Shown piece by piece: positions 9,407 through 18,763 of a stretch of DNA of 64,000 bases (within the stretch, counting starts at the first letter, position 1; every line of letters begins with the position of its first letter). A program made the position numbers and the translations under genes. Location of the stretch: contig NZ_CP147020.1 in assembly GCF_037126435.1 (NCBI RefSeq), forward strand, positions 3,638,001 through 3,702,000, given 5' to 3'. Under the pieces are notes generated by a model that saw only the letters and a program-made list of their open reading frames with translations, ran no database searches and was not told where the DNA came from. Source of the stretch: Bernardetia sp. ABR2-2B (GTDB lineage Bacteria; Bacteroidota; Bacteroidia; Cytophagales; Bernardetiaceae).

Positions 9407-12400
9407 ATGTTTCCAATCTCATTATCTATAAACGGTCTTTATTCTTATAAAAAAAAGCATGTCATCAAGTTTGATGTTCTTTCAGAAGCTGGTATTTTCG
9501 GTATTTTTGGAAAGGTAGGAAGTGGTAAATCTAGTATTTTGGAAGCCATTACTTTTGCTGTTTTTGGGCGAACAGACAAGCTAAATATTAGTGGCGATAA
9601 CAGGTACTACAACATGATGAATTTGGATTCTGATGTTGTAGAAATAAGCTTTGAGTTTTTGGCAGGGAAAGAGAAAGAGCATTTTGTGTGTGAGTTTATA
9701 GCCAAACGAAATTCTAAAAAGTTTGATACAGTTACCAATTATAATCGAAGAGCAGCTAAAAAAGTAGGAAATGACTGGCAAACCATCGAATTTGAAGAAG
9801 TAGAAAAAGCAATTGGACTTTCGTATGATAATTTTAAAAGAACGGTTATTATTCCACAAGGGCAGTTTGCTGAGTTTTTACAGCTAAAACCTGCTGCTAG
9901 AATTGATATGATAAAAGATATTTTTTCTCTTCATGAATATGATTTGGCAGATAATACACGTAGTTTGAAAAAAGAGACCGAGAAGCAAATTGAGATAATT
10001 GAAAATATAATTTCGCATCAATTTGAATATTTGACAGAGGATTTTATCAAAAATAAAAAAATAGAAGCAGAAAATTTAACAGAATTAATTACAGAACAAG
10101 AAAAACAAATCAATCGGAAAAATGAACAGAAAAATCAATTAGAAATCATCAAAACTATTTTTGAAGAAAAAAATAAAAAGCAAATTCAACTTCAAAAACT
10201 TCAATCACAAGAAGAAACTATGAAGAGTAGAGAGGATAATCTAAATGAATTTATTCTAATAAAAAATGAGTTTGAGCAAGATTTGAACGACCAAAAAAGA
10301 ATAGCTGCAAATTTGAACTCTATCAAAGAAAAGCAAAAAGAAACAGAAAAAAAGTATCAAGAAGCTCAAAGGAACTATGACAAAACGCTAGAGGTAAAGA
10401 AAGAAATTACTGCTCAAAAGGAAGAAAATATCAAAAAAATAGAGCAAATTGAACCTATCAATCAGCTTATTAAGTTAAAGGAATCAGAAGTTCAATACAA
10501 CAAAATAGCTGCAAGAATAGAAAAAGGAATAGGAGTGATTTCTGAAAGTCAGGAAAAAGCACAAATCAAGAAAACAGAGTTTACAAAACTTAAAAATTCT
10601 ATTTCAGAGCTTAAAGGACAAATTATTGATACGCAGAATCTGCAAAATGCCTTCATTTGGTTGGATAAAAATGAAACACTATCAAAAAATCAATCTGAAA
10701 TAAACATTGAAATACAAAGTAAAAAAATAGAAATTGAAAAACTAGAAGTAGAAAAAATAGCTTTTGAAGCCAAAAAATTGCAACTTTCTGAAAAAGAACT
10801 AATTCAAAATATAGAAAGAGTAAGTCAAGAAATTGAAACATTGACGATGCAAAAAGGACTTCATCAAGCTGTTCATGCATTGGAAGACGGACAGCCGTGT
10901 CTTGTTTGTGGTTCGGAAATTCACCCAAATATTTTGGATGTAGAAAACATTGAAAGCAATCTAAAATCACTCAAAAAACAGAAAAAAGAAAATGAGCAAA
11001 ATCTAAAAATACTTCAAAGTGAAGAAAGAGAGTTGGCTCGTTTTATAGAAAAAATTACAGACAAGAAGCAAAGTTTGAATAAACTTCTTGAAAAACAATC
11101 AATAATAAAGACTGAACTGGAAACGCATCAAAAATTATTTTTAGCGAATGAAAAACAATGGAAAAATTTATCTAAAAATGAAATATTAAAAATTCAGGAA
11201 GAGCAAAAATCCGTTCAAACAAAAATAAAAAAAACAGAAACTGATTTATCAAAAACAGAACAAGAGATAGAAAGTCTAAATCAAGAAATTGAAAGATATA
11301 AAACGGGTTTGGAAAATCTAAAGCAAGAACATGCCTCACAAAAAGGACAGATAAAAGAGCTAGAAAGAAACGCTGAAAAAGTAAATCAACTTTATAGAGA
11401 TGCTTCTATTCCAAAACTAGAAAAAATAAGTATAGAAATAAAGCGAATTTCAGAAGAAACAGAACAAGAGTTTCTAAAAAATCAAGAAAAGGAAAAGCAG
11501 TTTTTTTATCAAAAAAGTGAATTAGAAGGAACACTAAAATCTATTCTCTCTCAAGTTGAGATATTAAATGGAGAGCTAAAAAGCAATCAAGAACAGGTTT
11601 TGAATAAAATACAAAAGTTAGAAAAAAAACTCTCACAGCATGATATTCAAAATATTCTCAATCAAAAATTAAATACAGATAACGAGCGAAAAGAAATAAC
11701 AACTTTTTTTACAAATCTAAAAACTACTTTAGAAGAGTACCAAAAACTAGAAAAGCAAACAGAAGGAAAGCACTATCAAAACGATTCTTTTGAGAAACTC
11801 CTAAATGAAATAAAAGAACTCACAACAAAACAAAAACAAGATAATTCGCAGCAAACTATTATCAATCAAGACATCAAAAAAGCAGAAAAAGATACGTTAG
11901 AAAAAGCAGAAAAAGAGAAATCATTATCCAAACTTTTGCAACGACAAGACAACCTACAAACACTGACTAAGCTTTTTAAAGGAGGAAGTGGTGGTTTTGT
12001 TGATTTTGCTTCAACAGAATATCTGCGTAATTTATGTAGCTTGGCAAATGTTCGCTTTAGGGAACTGACACATCATTCTTTGGAACTTATCTTGAATGAA
12101 ACGAATGAATTTGAAGTACGTGATTTTTTGAGTGAAGGCAAAACAAGGACTATCAAAACGCTTTCTGGAGGGCAACTTTTTCAAGCTTCTTTATGTGTTG
12201 CTTTGGCACTTTCGGAGAGTATGCGAAAACAACAAGAGTTCTTTTTTATTGATGAGGGTTTTGGTTCTTTAGATAATGATTCGCTTCAAATTGTACTTAA
12301 TACACTTCAAAGTTTGCAAAAAGAAAATAAGGTAGTCGGAATTATTTCACATGTGGAAAGTCTGCAACAAGAAATCAGAACACATCTTCATATTCAAAAA

Positions 12401-12442
12401 AATCAAACAGAGGGAAGTAGTATAAAACTGGTAGCTGGGTAG
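9407..12442 (+). CDS. sbcC: SbcC-type DNA repair ATPase (AAA/SMC-like)
   Basis: A 1011-residue Rad50/SbcC-like protein. The N-terminal Walker A is GKVGSGKSS (about 35-43), followed by a Q-loop region (IPQGQFAEFLQLKPA). Two very long coiled-coil arms surround a zinc-hook motif CLVCG (Cys498 and Cys501). The C-terminal half has the signature TLSGGQLFQASL and Walker B FFFIDEGFGSLD (about 944-955). With the nuclease SbcD it trims hairpins and protein-blocked DNA ends. sbcD, usually just upstream, is not in this window. It converges on the phytoene synthase gene with only 19 bp between stops. Confidence 0.93.
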   Translation: MFPISLSINGLYSYKKKHVIKFDVLSEAGIFGIFGKVGSGKSSILEAITFAVFGRTDKLNISGDNRYYNMMNLDSDVVEISFEFLAGKEKEHFVCEFIAKRNSKKFDTVTNYNRRAAKKVGNDWQTIEFEEVEKAIGLSYDNFKRTVIIPQGQFAEFLQLKPAARIDMIKDIFSLHEYDLADNTRSLKKETEKQIEIIENIISHQFEYLTEDFIKNKKIEAENLTELITEQEKQINRKNEQKNQLEIIKTIFEEKNKKQIQLQKLQSQEETMKSREDNLNEFILIKNEFEQDLNDQKRIAANLNSIKEKQKETEKKYQEAQRNYDKTLEVKKEITAQKEENIKKIEQIEPINQLIKLKESEVQYNKIAARIEKGIGVISESQEKAQIKKTEFTKLKNSISELKGQIIDTQNLQNAFIWLDKNETLSKNQSEINIEIQSKKIEIEKLEVEKIAFEAKKLQLSEKELIQNIERVSQEIETLTMQKGLHQAVHALEDGQPCLVCGSEIHPNILDVENIESNLKSLKKQKKENEQNLKILQSEERELARFIEKITDKKQSLNKLLEKQSIIKTELETHQKLFLANEKQWKNLSKNEILKIQEEQKSVQTKIKKTETDLSKTEQEIESLNQEIERYKTGLENLKQEHASQKGQIKELERNAEKVNQLYRDASIPKLEKISIEIKRISEETEQEFLKNQEKEKQFFYQKSELEGTLKSILSQVEILNGELKSNQEQVLNKIQKLEKKLSQHDIQNILNQKLNTDNERKEITTFFTNLKTTLEEYQKLEKQTEGKHYQNDSFEKLLNEIKELTTKQKQDNSQQTIINQDIKKAEKDTLEKAEKEKSLSKLLQRQDNLQTLTKLFKGGSGGFVDFASTEYLRNLCSLANVRFRELTHHSLELILNETNEFEVRDFLSEGKTRTIKTLSGGQLFQASLCVALALSESMRKQQEFFFIDEGFGSLDNDSLQIVLNTLQSLQKENKVVGIISHVESLQQEIRTHLHIQKNQTEGSSIKLVAG

Positions 12443-12461
12443 TTACGCTCTAGTTATACTA

Positions 12462-13358
12462 TTATAAATAGTTTAGGCGATGTTTTACATAACTTTCTAC
12501 GAGTAAAAACATCTTTCTGCTATCAGGAACACGTATTCTTTCTGAAAGAATAGTTTGAGCTGATGACTGTTTTATTTTATTAAATAATTTCAAATAATAT
12601 ACATAAGCTAAATAAACACCCATTCTTGAAGGTTTGGGAAGGCGTAAAATAGCTTCATAAGCTGCATCAAAATCTTTCTGAATATCGTTTTCTATTTCAA
12701 GTTTTGCACTGGCATTGAATTGAGAATAATCAACTTCAGGAAAATAAACTCTTCCACGCTCATCAAAATCACTTTTCATATCTCTCAAAAAATTTACCTT
12801 CTGAAAGGCTGCTCCAAGACTTCTTGCTCCTGCCTTTAAGCTATCATAAAGTTCACTATCATTCTCACAAAAAACACGTAAACACATCAAACCCACTACT
12901 TCGGCAGAACCATAAATATATTCATTGTATTTGCTATCTGTATATTCTTTTTTATCTAAATCCATTTTCATACTATTCAAAAAGGCTTCTATAAGTTCTT
13001 TTTCAATAGAATACCGTTCAACAGCAAGTTGGAAGGAATGAATGACAGGGTTGGTACTAATTTTCTCTTCAATGGCACGATACGTATCTTCTCTAAAACG
13101 AGAAAGCAAACTTTCTCTATCTTTATCATGAAAAGTATCTACAATTTCATCAGCATAACGCACATATCCATAAATAGCATAAATAGGAAAATGAAGCTTT
13201 TTGTGAAGCGTTTGGATTCCAAGTGTAAAAGAAGTGCTATAATGTTGAGTAATTAGTTTACTACACTTCAAAGCAGTTGTGTTATAAAGAGCCATAGAAT
13301 CTGAAATAGTATCAGTTCCTTTCGAAGTAGAAGTTGTGGAAGGTGTAAGAGTATTCAT
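12462..13358 (-). CDS. crtB: Phytoene/squalene synthase family protein (CrtB type)
   Basis: A head-to-head prenyl synthase that joins two geranylgeranyl diphosphates to phytoene, the first committed carotenoid step. Both Asp-rich metal sites are visible: DEIVD (about residues 70-74 from this start) and, further on, LRDMKSDFDERGRVYFP. STSF near 41-44 is also typical. The frame is open to a GTG at 13448, but that gives an unlikely 30-residue hydrophobic tail; ATG at 13358 (298 aa) or at 13295 fits the family better. It lies downstream of an ECF sigma gene on the same strand and is probably co-transcribed with it. CrtB rather than squalene synthase is the likelier call, not proven. Confidence 0.85.
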   Translation of the reverse strand: MNTLTPSTTSTSKGTDTISDSMALYNTTALKCSKLITQHYSTSFTLGIQTLHKKLHFPIYAIYGYVRYADEIVDTFHDKDRESLLSRFREDTYRAIEEKISTNPVIHSFQLAVERYSIEKELIEAFLNSMKMDLDKKEYTDSKYNEYIYGSAEVVGLMCLRVFCENDSELYDSLKAGARSLGAAFQKVNFLRDMKSDFDERGRVYFPEVDYSQFNASAKLEIENDIQKDFDAAYEAILRLPKPSRMGVYLAYVYYLKLFNKIKQSSAQTILSERIRVPDSRKMFLLVESYVKHRLNYL

Positions 13359-13514
13359 TGAGAACTTTATAAGATTTTCTATTATTAATAACAGAACGAA
13401 GTAAGAAGGGTAATAAGTATGTTCTTTTCTCAAAATAGAAAAACGCACACTTTTGTTTGAAAAAAATGTACGTTTTTTTGAAATTTTTATATAAAATTCA
13501 GATTCTAAACTAAA

Positions 13515-14027
13515 TTAGTTTTTTGAAGCATAAACTTTCAAATTTCCTTTCAGTTCTTTACGTGCAATATGAATTCTGTTCTTGACTGTTCCTATCGGAA
13601 TTTCTAAACGCTCTGCAATTTCGTAATATTTGAAACCTCTAAAGTGCATCATAAATGGCACTTTATACGCATCGTCTAATTTGTCAATTTCACGAACTAC
13701 ATCTTGCATCATAAAATCTCCATATGCACCATTTGCAGCGACATGATTAGAAGAGTTAAGGAAGTGTAGATTTTCGGTAGTATCAATAAATGTATTACGA
13801 CGCACCAAACGCTGATAATTCGTAATAAAAGTATTTTTCATTATGGTATATAACCACGCCTTTAGGTTTGTTCCTTCCGTAAATTTCTCACGGTTAGAAA
13901 AGGCTTTTAATATAGTTTCTTGGAGCAAATCGTTTGCTTCATCAGAATCTTTAGTTAGCTTTAATGCGAAAGGACGCAAAGAGTAAGCTATTTTTTGTAG
14001 TGCAAATCCAAATTCGAAGGCTGTCAT
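13515..14027 (-). CDS. ECF-type RNA polymerase sigma factor
   Basis: A 170-residue sigma-70 family protein. Region 2 includes DEANDLLQETILKAF and the -10-binding segment NLKAWLYTIMKNTFI. Region 4 has a helix-turn-helix in FKYYEIAERLEIPIGTVKNR. No anti-sigma gene is adjacent; instead phytoene synthase follows on the same strand. Carotenoid genes linked to ECF factors are known in light- or stress-controlled systems (CarQ, LitS), so control of pigment synthesis is a fair inference. The promoter just upstream carries a perfect dyad between its boxes. Confidence 0.9.
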   Translation of the reverse strand: MTAFEFGFALQKIAYSLRPFALKLTKDSDEANDLLQETILKAFSNREKFTEGTNLKAWLYTIMKNTFITNYQRLVRRNTFIDTTENLHFLNSSNHVAANGAYGDFMMQDVVREIDKLDDAYKVPFMMHFRGFKYYEIAERLEIPIGTVKNRIHIARKELKGNLKVYASKN

Positions 14028-14073
14028 AGGTAAAAAAATTTTGAAGTTTGGAGGTATTTATTTTTGTTTAATA

Positions 14074-14104
14074 CAAAGTTAGTGTTTCTTAAACACTTTT
14101 CCAA
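14074..14104 (-). promoter_or_regulatory. Promoter of the sigma/crtB unit with an operator-like dyad
   Basis: On the minus strand TTG (14104-14102), a 20-bp spacer and TAACTTTG (14081-14074) match the Bacteroidota -33/-7 consensus, about 47 bp before the sigma ATG. The spacer holds AGTGTTT-CTT-AAACACT (14081-14097), a perfect 7-bp dyad around a 3-bp centre. A dyad between the promoter boxes is where MerR-family and many other regulators bind. Regulator identity is not known. Confidence 0.6.
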
Positions 14105-14542
14105 TTTTTTGTGTAATTATTTAGTTAAAAAAGTTAAACAATTGATTGTTTGTACAATTACTCTTTTAAAATGCTTTCTATATAATCTAAAGATAGCGTT
14201 TTTTTTAACAAATCCAAATCTTATAAAATTATTAGTAATTGAAATTTTGATTAACTAAATGACCAAAATATAAAAATTGAAGAGAAATAGATAGAAAATT
14301 GAAGTCTGTAGAAAACAAAAAATAAGATTAAAAAATGAAGTTTAATAGTTTCTAAAAAACTCATAATGAAACTAAAAAAGACTATGAAAAAGTGGTCTTT
14401 TCAAATATCACTTAGTTATACTAACGCAACTTAACCTTAAAGGTTACATATATCTATCAAAAAATAAAAATGTTTGAATTATTTTATTTTTTTTTGGAAA
14501 AAATGCTTCTAATTCTATTTTTGCTCATAGAACAAACATTAA
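14105..14542. other. Long AT-rich gap without supported genes
   Basis: The 515-bp gap between the sigma gene and the zinc-ribbon gene is extremely AT-rich, full of T and A runs. A 64-codon frame at 14064-14258 overlaps the sigma promoter and has the composition of noise, so it is not called. Nothing else was found. Confidence 0.5.
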
Positions 14543-14821
14543 CTATTTTCTTTCTATCTCTACTACAATTCCTCCAAAACGAGCTGCTTTTGCAATACAT
14601 TTTCGTTTGCTGACATAACAAATATTGCTATGATACTCTTCTCTTCCATCTGCGTCAGCATAAAAGGCAATATAACCATCTGATATTGTTCTGTTATAAA
14701 ATTTCAGATAGCGTCCGTGTCCGTCTGTTGCACGTCCTATACATTTTTTACAGATTTCATTTGGATAACTAGCGTTATTAAACATAGAGCTTTGACAAAT
14801 TGGACACAAGGTCATTTCCAT
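14543..14821 (-). CDS. Small putative zinc-ribbon protein
   Basis: A 92-residue protein with four Cys in two pairs, C6-x2-C9 (CPIC) and C24-x2-C27 (CKKC), as in a zinc ribbon. A Gly/Tyr-rich part follows (DGHGRYLKFYNRT and YIAFYADADGREEYHS), ending in basic residues. I do not recognise the family. It stands alone with long AT-rich gaps on both sides. The ordered Cys spacing and balanced composition favour a real gene. Confidence 0.65.
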   Translation of the reverse strand: MEMTLCPICQSSMFNNASYPNEICKKCIGRATDGHGRYLKFYNRTISDGYIAFYADADGREEYHSNICYVSKRKCIAKAARFGGIVVEIERK

Positions 14822-15092
14822 AAAGAGATAGTAAATTAAATTTTTTGTTTAAAGTAAAAGTTAAAAATACTGATTTTTATTTACCTATATTAAACAAATG
14901 AGTGTTTTTTTCCAAAAAATGAAGTGAAATCTGAATATATTTTTGTTTGAGGTTAATTCAAACGCTATTTTTTTCAAAAAAATGACGAACTTTATACCAT
15001 TATTCTTGTGAAAATTACTATTTATAGTTGTATCAACAATTATTTTTTCGGCTTATTTTTAACTTTTGTATAACTTTTAATTTAGACTCAAT

Positions 15093-17645
15093 TTGTCGCT
15101 TTTTCAATCCTTTTCTGACTCTTCAGATGCTATTTCTACTGAAAGAAAGACTCTTTTCGCAGAAGTAATTATTCCTGTTCCCTTAAAAACGACTTTTACA
15201 TATCGTATTCCCTTTGAGTTAAATGATTTTATTCAAAGTGGTGTTCGTGTAGTTGTTCCTTTTGGTAGAAAACGAGTTTTGACAGGTATTGTAAAGACAG
15301 TTACTGAGAAAGCTCCAAAAGGATATTCAGCAAAATATATTTTAGAGCTTTTAGATGAAGAGCCATTAATCACACAAACTCAACTTTGGTTTTGGTCGTG
15401 GATTGCATCTTATTATATGTGTTCGGTCGGTGAGGTAATGAATGCTACTTTGCCTTCTGGATTGAAATTAAGCAGTACAAGTAGGTTGCAATTACACCCA
15501 GACTGGAAAAATAAAATCAATGTAAGTGAAGAGGAAAAGCTAAATATTGCTAGACTTTATGATTTGTCAGAAGAAGAAATAAAATTGATAGAGCTACTGG
15601 AAATAGAAAGTTCACTAACTTACGAACAAGCAGGAGAAAAACTAGATTTACAAGATATTTATCAAATTATAAAAAAACTTATACAAAAACGAATCGTAAT
15701 TATTTTTGAGGAATTAAAAGAAAAATATATTCCATTAAAAGAAAAGCAAATCAGAATTGCTGAAAAGTATGCTACACAAGAAGGAGTTGCAGAGGCTTTC
15801 ACAAAGACAACAAGAAGTGCAAGACAGGAAGAACTTTTATTGACTTATCTCTCCAAAAATCCAATAAAAGACTACCCAAAAAGTATTTCGAAAAAGGAAT
15901 TATTAGGAGAAAATTTGTCGCCAAGTTCATTAAAAACACTTATAAAAAATGGTATTTTTGAAGAATTTGAAAAGACACTCTCTCGTTTTGAGTTTGAAGA
16001 ATGGACACAAACAGAATCTTCAATCAATCTAACTTCCACGCAAGAAAAAGCTGTAAATCAAATCTTTGAGCATTTTCAAACTAAATCGACTGTTCTTTTA
16101 CATGGTGTTACTGGAAGTGGAAAAACAGAAATGTATGTCAGTTTGATAGAACAAGTGCTGCAAAGTGGGAGTCAGGTCTTGATGCTTTTGCCAGAGATTG
16201 CACTTACTAGTCAAATTGTAGTTCGTTTGAAACGAATTTTTGGAAATGCTGTTGGTGTGTATCATTCTCGTTTTTCGGATAACGAACGTGTAGAGGTTTG
16301 GAAAGGTGTTTTGAATGGAGATATTAATTTTGTAATTGGTGTTCGCTCATCTGTTTTTTTGCCTTTTGAGCATTTGGGTTTGATTATCGTAGATGAAGAA
16401 CACGACCCTTCTTATAAGCAATATGACCCTGCTCCACGTTATCATGCTCGTGATGCTGCACTCGTTTTGGCTCACAAACATAACGCAAAAGTCGTTTTGG
16501 GTTCGGCTACTCCATCTGTTGAAAGCTATTATTTAGCCAAACAAAAACAGTATGGTTTAGTGGAAGTCTTGCAGCGTTTTGGAGAGGCTACTTTACCAGA
16601 GATTCAATTAGTAGATTTGAGAGAATCCAAAAAGCGAAAAGAACTCAAAGAACAGTTTACATTAGAGCTTTTTGAACAAATGAAAACAGCTTTGGAGAAA
16701 GAAGAACAGGTTTTGCTTTTTCAAAATAGACGTGGTTATGCTCCTTATTTATCTTGTGAAGTATGCGAATGGATTCCAGAATGTCAAAACTGTTCAGTTA
16801 GTCTTACCTATCATCAAAGAGCGCAGGAATTGCGTTGTCATTATTGTGGCTTTTCTACAAAAATTCCTCAAACCTGTTCGGCTTGTAGTTCTACAAAAGT
16901 TTATCCGATAGGCTTCGGAACGCAGAAGTTAGAAGAAGATTTGCAAGTGATGTTACCCGAAAGTAGGATTGCAAGAATGGATAGAGATACGACAAGAACA
17001 AAAACAGGGTATGAAAAAATTATTGATGCCTTTGAAAAGCACGAAGTCGATATTTTAGTAGGAACACAAATGATAACTAAAGGACTAGACTTTGAAAAAG
17101 TAAATCTTGTAGGTGTTTTTGATGCTGACAGAATTTTGTTTTTTCCAGATTTTCGTTCATCAGAGCGTTTTATGCAGCTAGTTATGCAAGTGAGTGGACG
17201 TGCAGGGCGTAGAAGTGGAAATGGAAGAGTTGTCATTCAGACCAATTCGCCATCACATCCTCTTTTTGCTATCATTTCTTTACATGATTATCAAACCTTT
17301 TATAATCAAGAAATTGTAGAGCGTGAGCAGTATAGTTATCCTCCTTTTGCACGACTTATAAAGCTGATGGTTAGGCATGAAGAGCGAGATATGGCACAAA
17401 AAGCAGCTTTTATTTTATCCAAAAAATTACAAGCCAAACTTAGTGCAGGGCGTGTTTTAGGTCCCGAAGCTCCAATTATTGAAAGAATAAGAAATAAATT
17501 TCAACAAGCTATTTTGATAAAATTAGAGCGTAATCAGTTTGATTTAGTAAAAACAAAAGAGTTTATTCAATCTCAAATAGATGAGCTTTATAAAGATAAG
17601 TCGTTTAAGAAAATGCAGGTGGTGGTTGATGTGGATTTTGTTTGA
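15093..17645 (+). CDS. priA: Primosomal protein N' (replication restart helicase PriA)
   Basis: An 850-residue PriA: an N-terminal DNA-binding domain that recognises 3' ends at forks, then a superfamily 2 helicase with Walker A GVTGSGKTEMY (about 338-348) and DEEH (about 432). A cysteine-rich insert follows at about 554-600 (CEVCEWIPECQNC and CHYCGF, then a CSAC pair) that binds two zinc ions. Later helicase motifs include GTQMITKGLDFEKV and QVSGRAGR. It reloads the replisome at stalled forks. The start is a TTG; there is no in-frame ATG nearby and the N-terminal domain begins within 25 residues. Its stop codon abuts the stop of the convergent lipoprotein gene. Confidence 0.94.
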   Translation: MSLFQSFSDSSDAISTERKTLFAEVIIPVPLKTTFTYRIPFELNDFIQSGVRVVVPFGRKRVLTGIVKTVTEKAPKGYSAKYILELLDEEPLITQTQLWFWSWIASYYMCSVGEVMNATLPSGLKLSSTSRLQLHPDWKNKINVSEEEKLNIARLYDLSEEEIKLIELLEIESSLTYEQAGEKLDLQDIYQIIKKLIQKRIVIIFEELKEKYIPLKEKQIRIAEKYATQEGVAEAFTKTTRSARQEELLLTYLSKNPIKDYPKSISKKELLGENLSPSSLKTLIKNGIFEEFEKTLSRFEFEEWTQTESSINLTSTQEKAVNQIFEHFQTKSTVLLHGVTGSGKTEMYVSLIEQVLQSGSQVLMLLPEIALTSQIVVRLKRIFGNAVGVYHSRFSDNERVEVWKGVLNGDINFVIGVRSSVFLPFEHLGLIIVDEEHDPSYKQYDPAPRYHARDAALVLAHKHNAKVVLGSATPSVESYYLAKQKQYGLVEVLQRFGEATLPEIQLVDLRESKKRKELKEQFTLELFEQMKTALEKEEQVLLFQNRRGYAPYLSCEVCEWIPECQNCSVSLTYHQRAQELRCHYCGFSTKIPQTCSACSSTKVYPIGFGTQKLEEDLQVMLPESRIARMDRDTTRTKTGYEKIIDAFEKHEVDILVGTQMITKGLDFEKVNLVGVFDADRILFFPDFRSSERFMQLVMQVSGRAGRRSGNGRVVIQTNSPSHPLFAIISLHDYQTFYNQEIVEREQYSYPPFARLIKLMVRHEERDMAQKAAFILSKKLQAKLSAGRVLGPEAPIIERIRNKFQQAILIKLERNQFDLVKTKEFIQSQIDELYKDKSFKKMQVVVDVDFV

Positions 17646-18197
17646 TTATTCATAAGAATAAGTTTTGAGATAAATCTTATACTTCTTTCCATCCAAATTT
17701 AGAAAAGACTCTGAATCACACTCAATCCAATTTTTTATTTCCTTAGAAACAGGGTCTTCAATAAAACCATAATTTACCATTCTTTCCGAAGAGATAGGCA
17801 AATACAAATGACTAGTTTTGCCTTGAATAGATAAACAATATATATTTGAGGTTGTGGTCATTACTTTTGGATATTTATCATGACTTGCTAATATATCCCC
17901 TTGATAAGTAAGACTAAAACGATAAACTTCTAAACCCATAACTGTATCAGCAGCTTCTAATAGCATTTTTGTTTCTTTTTGGATGATATCACGTATAGAA
18001 TTATCTTTAGAATCAGAATAGTCCCTTATCTTTAAAGAAACAATCTCCAAAGCTCTCACTAATTCGTCGTGCTGATGTATTTTTGTTTGTACTTGTTTTG
18101 GAAGTGCCTCTACTTTATTATCATATTTCAAACCACAAGAAGTCATTCCAAATAGCATAAATATCAAAAAGTAATAGTTTATTTTCGTCAGTTTCAT
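17646..18197 (-). CDS. Lipoprotein of unknown function
   Basis: A 183-residue protein with a type II signal peptide, lipobox GMTSC (Cys about residue 21). The mature part starts with a helix (VQTKIHQHDELVRALEIVS) and then has mixed strands; no domain recognised. It converges on priA with no base between the two stop codons and is 14 bp after the STAS-like gene, so the two minus-strand genes are probably one transcript. Confidence 0.75.
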   Translation of the reverse strand: MKLTKINYYFLIFMLFGMTSCGLKYDNKVEALPKQVQTKIHQHDELVRALEIVSLKIRDYSDSKDNSIRDIIQKETKMLLEAADTVMGLEVYRFSLTYQGDILASHDKYPKVMTTTSNIYCLSIQGKTSHLYLPISSERMVNYGFIEDPVSKEIKNWIECDSESFLNLDGKKYKIYLKTYSYE

Positions 18198-18211
18198 ATA
18201 ATTAATATAGT

Positions 18212-18643
18212 TTATTTCTCTTCCTCAAACCACTCCAAACCCTTCTCCACGGAATCAAACAAACGCATGTGATAACCTATTTCTTTGAGTTCGCTATTTT
18301 CTACTAATTCTTCAGCAGAAAGTTGAGAAAAAAGATTTTTACTTTGAACGATAGCCTCATAATTCATTCCTAGTGCGACCATTTTAGGATTGAACTGCTT
18401 TAAAAACCATTCATTTACCTCTTCAAAAGAACCTTCTAATTCTACAATGACTGAAATAAGATGAGTAAAATGATGTTCTGTTACTAAGTCAATTACTTTT
18501 TGATGTCCTTCCTTCAGTTCTTGAGGCATACAGAATCCTTTCCATTCTTGTAGGAGAATATGAGGATATTCTTTGAGTTGATAAAAATGAGCATAATTAT
18601 CACCCAGTTCATTTTTTACTTTTGTTAGAAACTCTTTTTCCAT
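18212..18643 (-). CDS. STAS/SpoIIAA-like small protein (tentative)
   Basis: A 143-residue soluble protein. The pattern of a WKGF strand, a helix (KEGHQKVIDLVTEHHF), a strand, an NEWF helix, a conserved-looking MVALGMNYEAIV and a C-terminal FDSVEKGLEWFEE helix resembles the STAS/SpoIIAA-like fold found in many small Bacteroidota proteins. The fold call is from memory of such proteins and is weak. It is upstream of, and likely co-transcribed with, the lipoprotein gene. Confidence 0.6.
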   Translation of the reverse strand: MEKEFLTKVKNELGDNYAHFYQLKEYPHILLQEWKGFCMPQELKEGHQKVIDLVTEHHFTHLISVIVELEGSFEEVNEWFLKQFNPKMVALGMNYEAIVQSKNLFSQLSAEELVENSELKEIGYHMRLFDSVEKGLEWFEEEK

Positions 18644-18706
18644 ATCATCAAAATTTATAGTAGAAATAGTTTAGTACAATTAAGATACAATTATTTTTTA
18701 TACATA

Positions 18707-18747
18707 AAAAAGCCACTCCCAATAAATTGAAAATGGCTTTTTCTTTT
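18707..18747 (-). terminator. Terminator of the exb cluster
   Basis: AAAAAGCCA (18707-18715) pairs with TGGCTTTTT (18734-18742). On the minus strand this hairpin follows the last exbD gene by about 20 bp and ends in a T run. A T run also follows on the plus strand. Confidence 0.65.
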
Positions 18748-18763
18748 TTTTAGTTTTATGATA

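Noticed and set aside
13359-13448. N-terminal extension of the phytoene synthase frame from GTG 13448
   Set aside because: The extra 30 residues (HTYYPSYFVLLLIIENLIKFS type) are unlike any family member; ATG 13358 or 13295 is more likely.
14064-14258. 64-codon plus-strand frame in the gap after the sigma gene
   Set aside because: It overlaps the sigma promoter, is rich in Asn, Leu, Ile and Phe as expected from AT-rich noise, and has no start context or motif.
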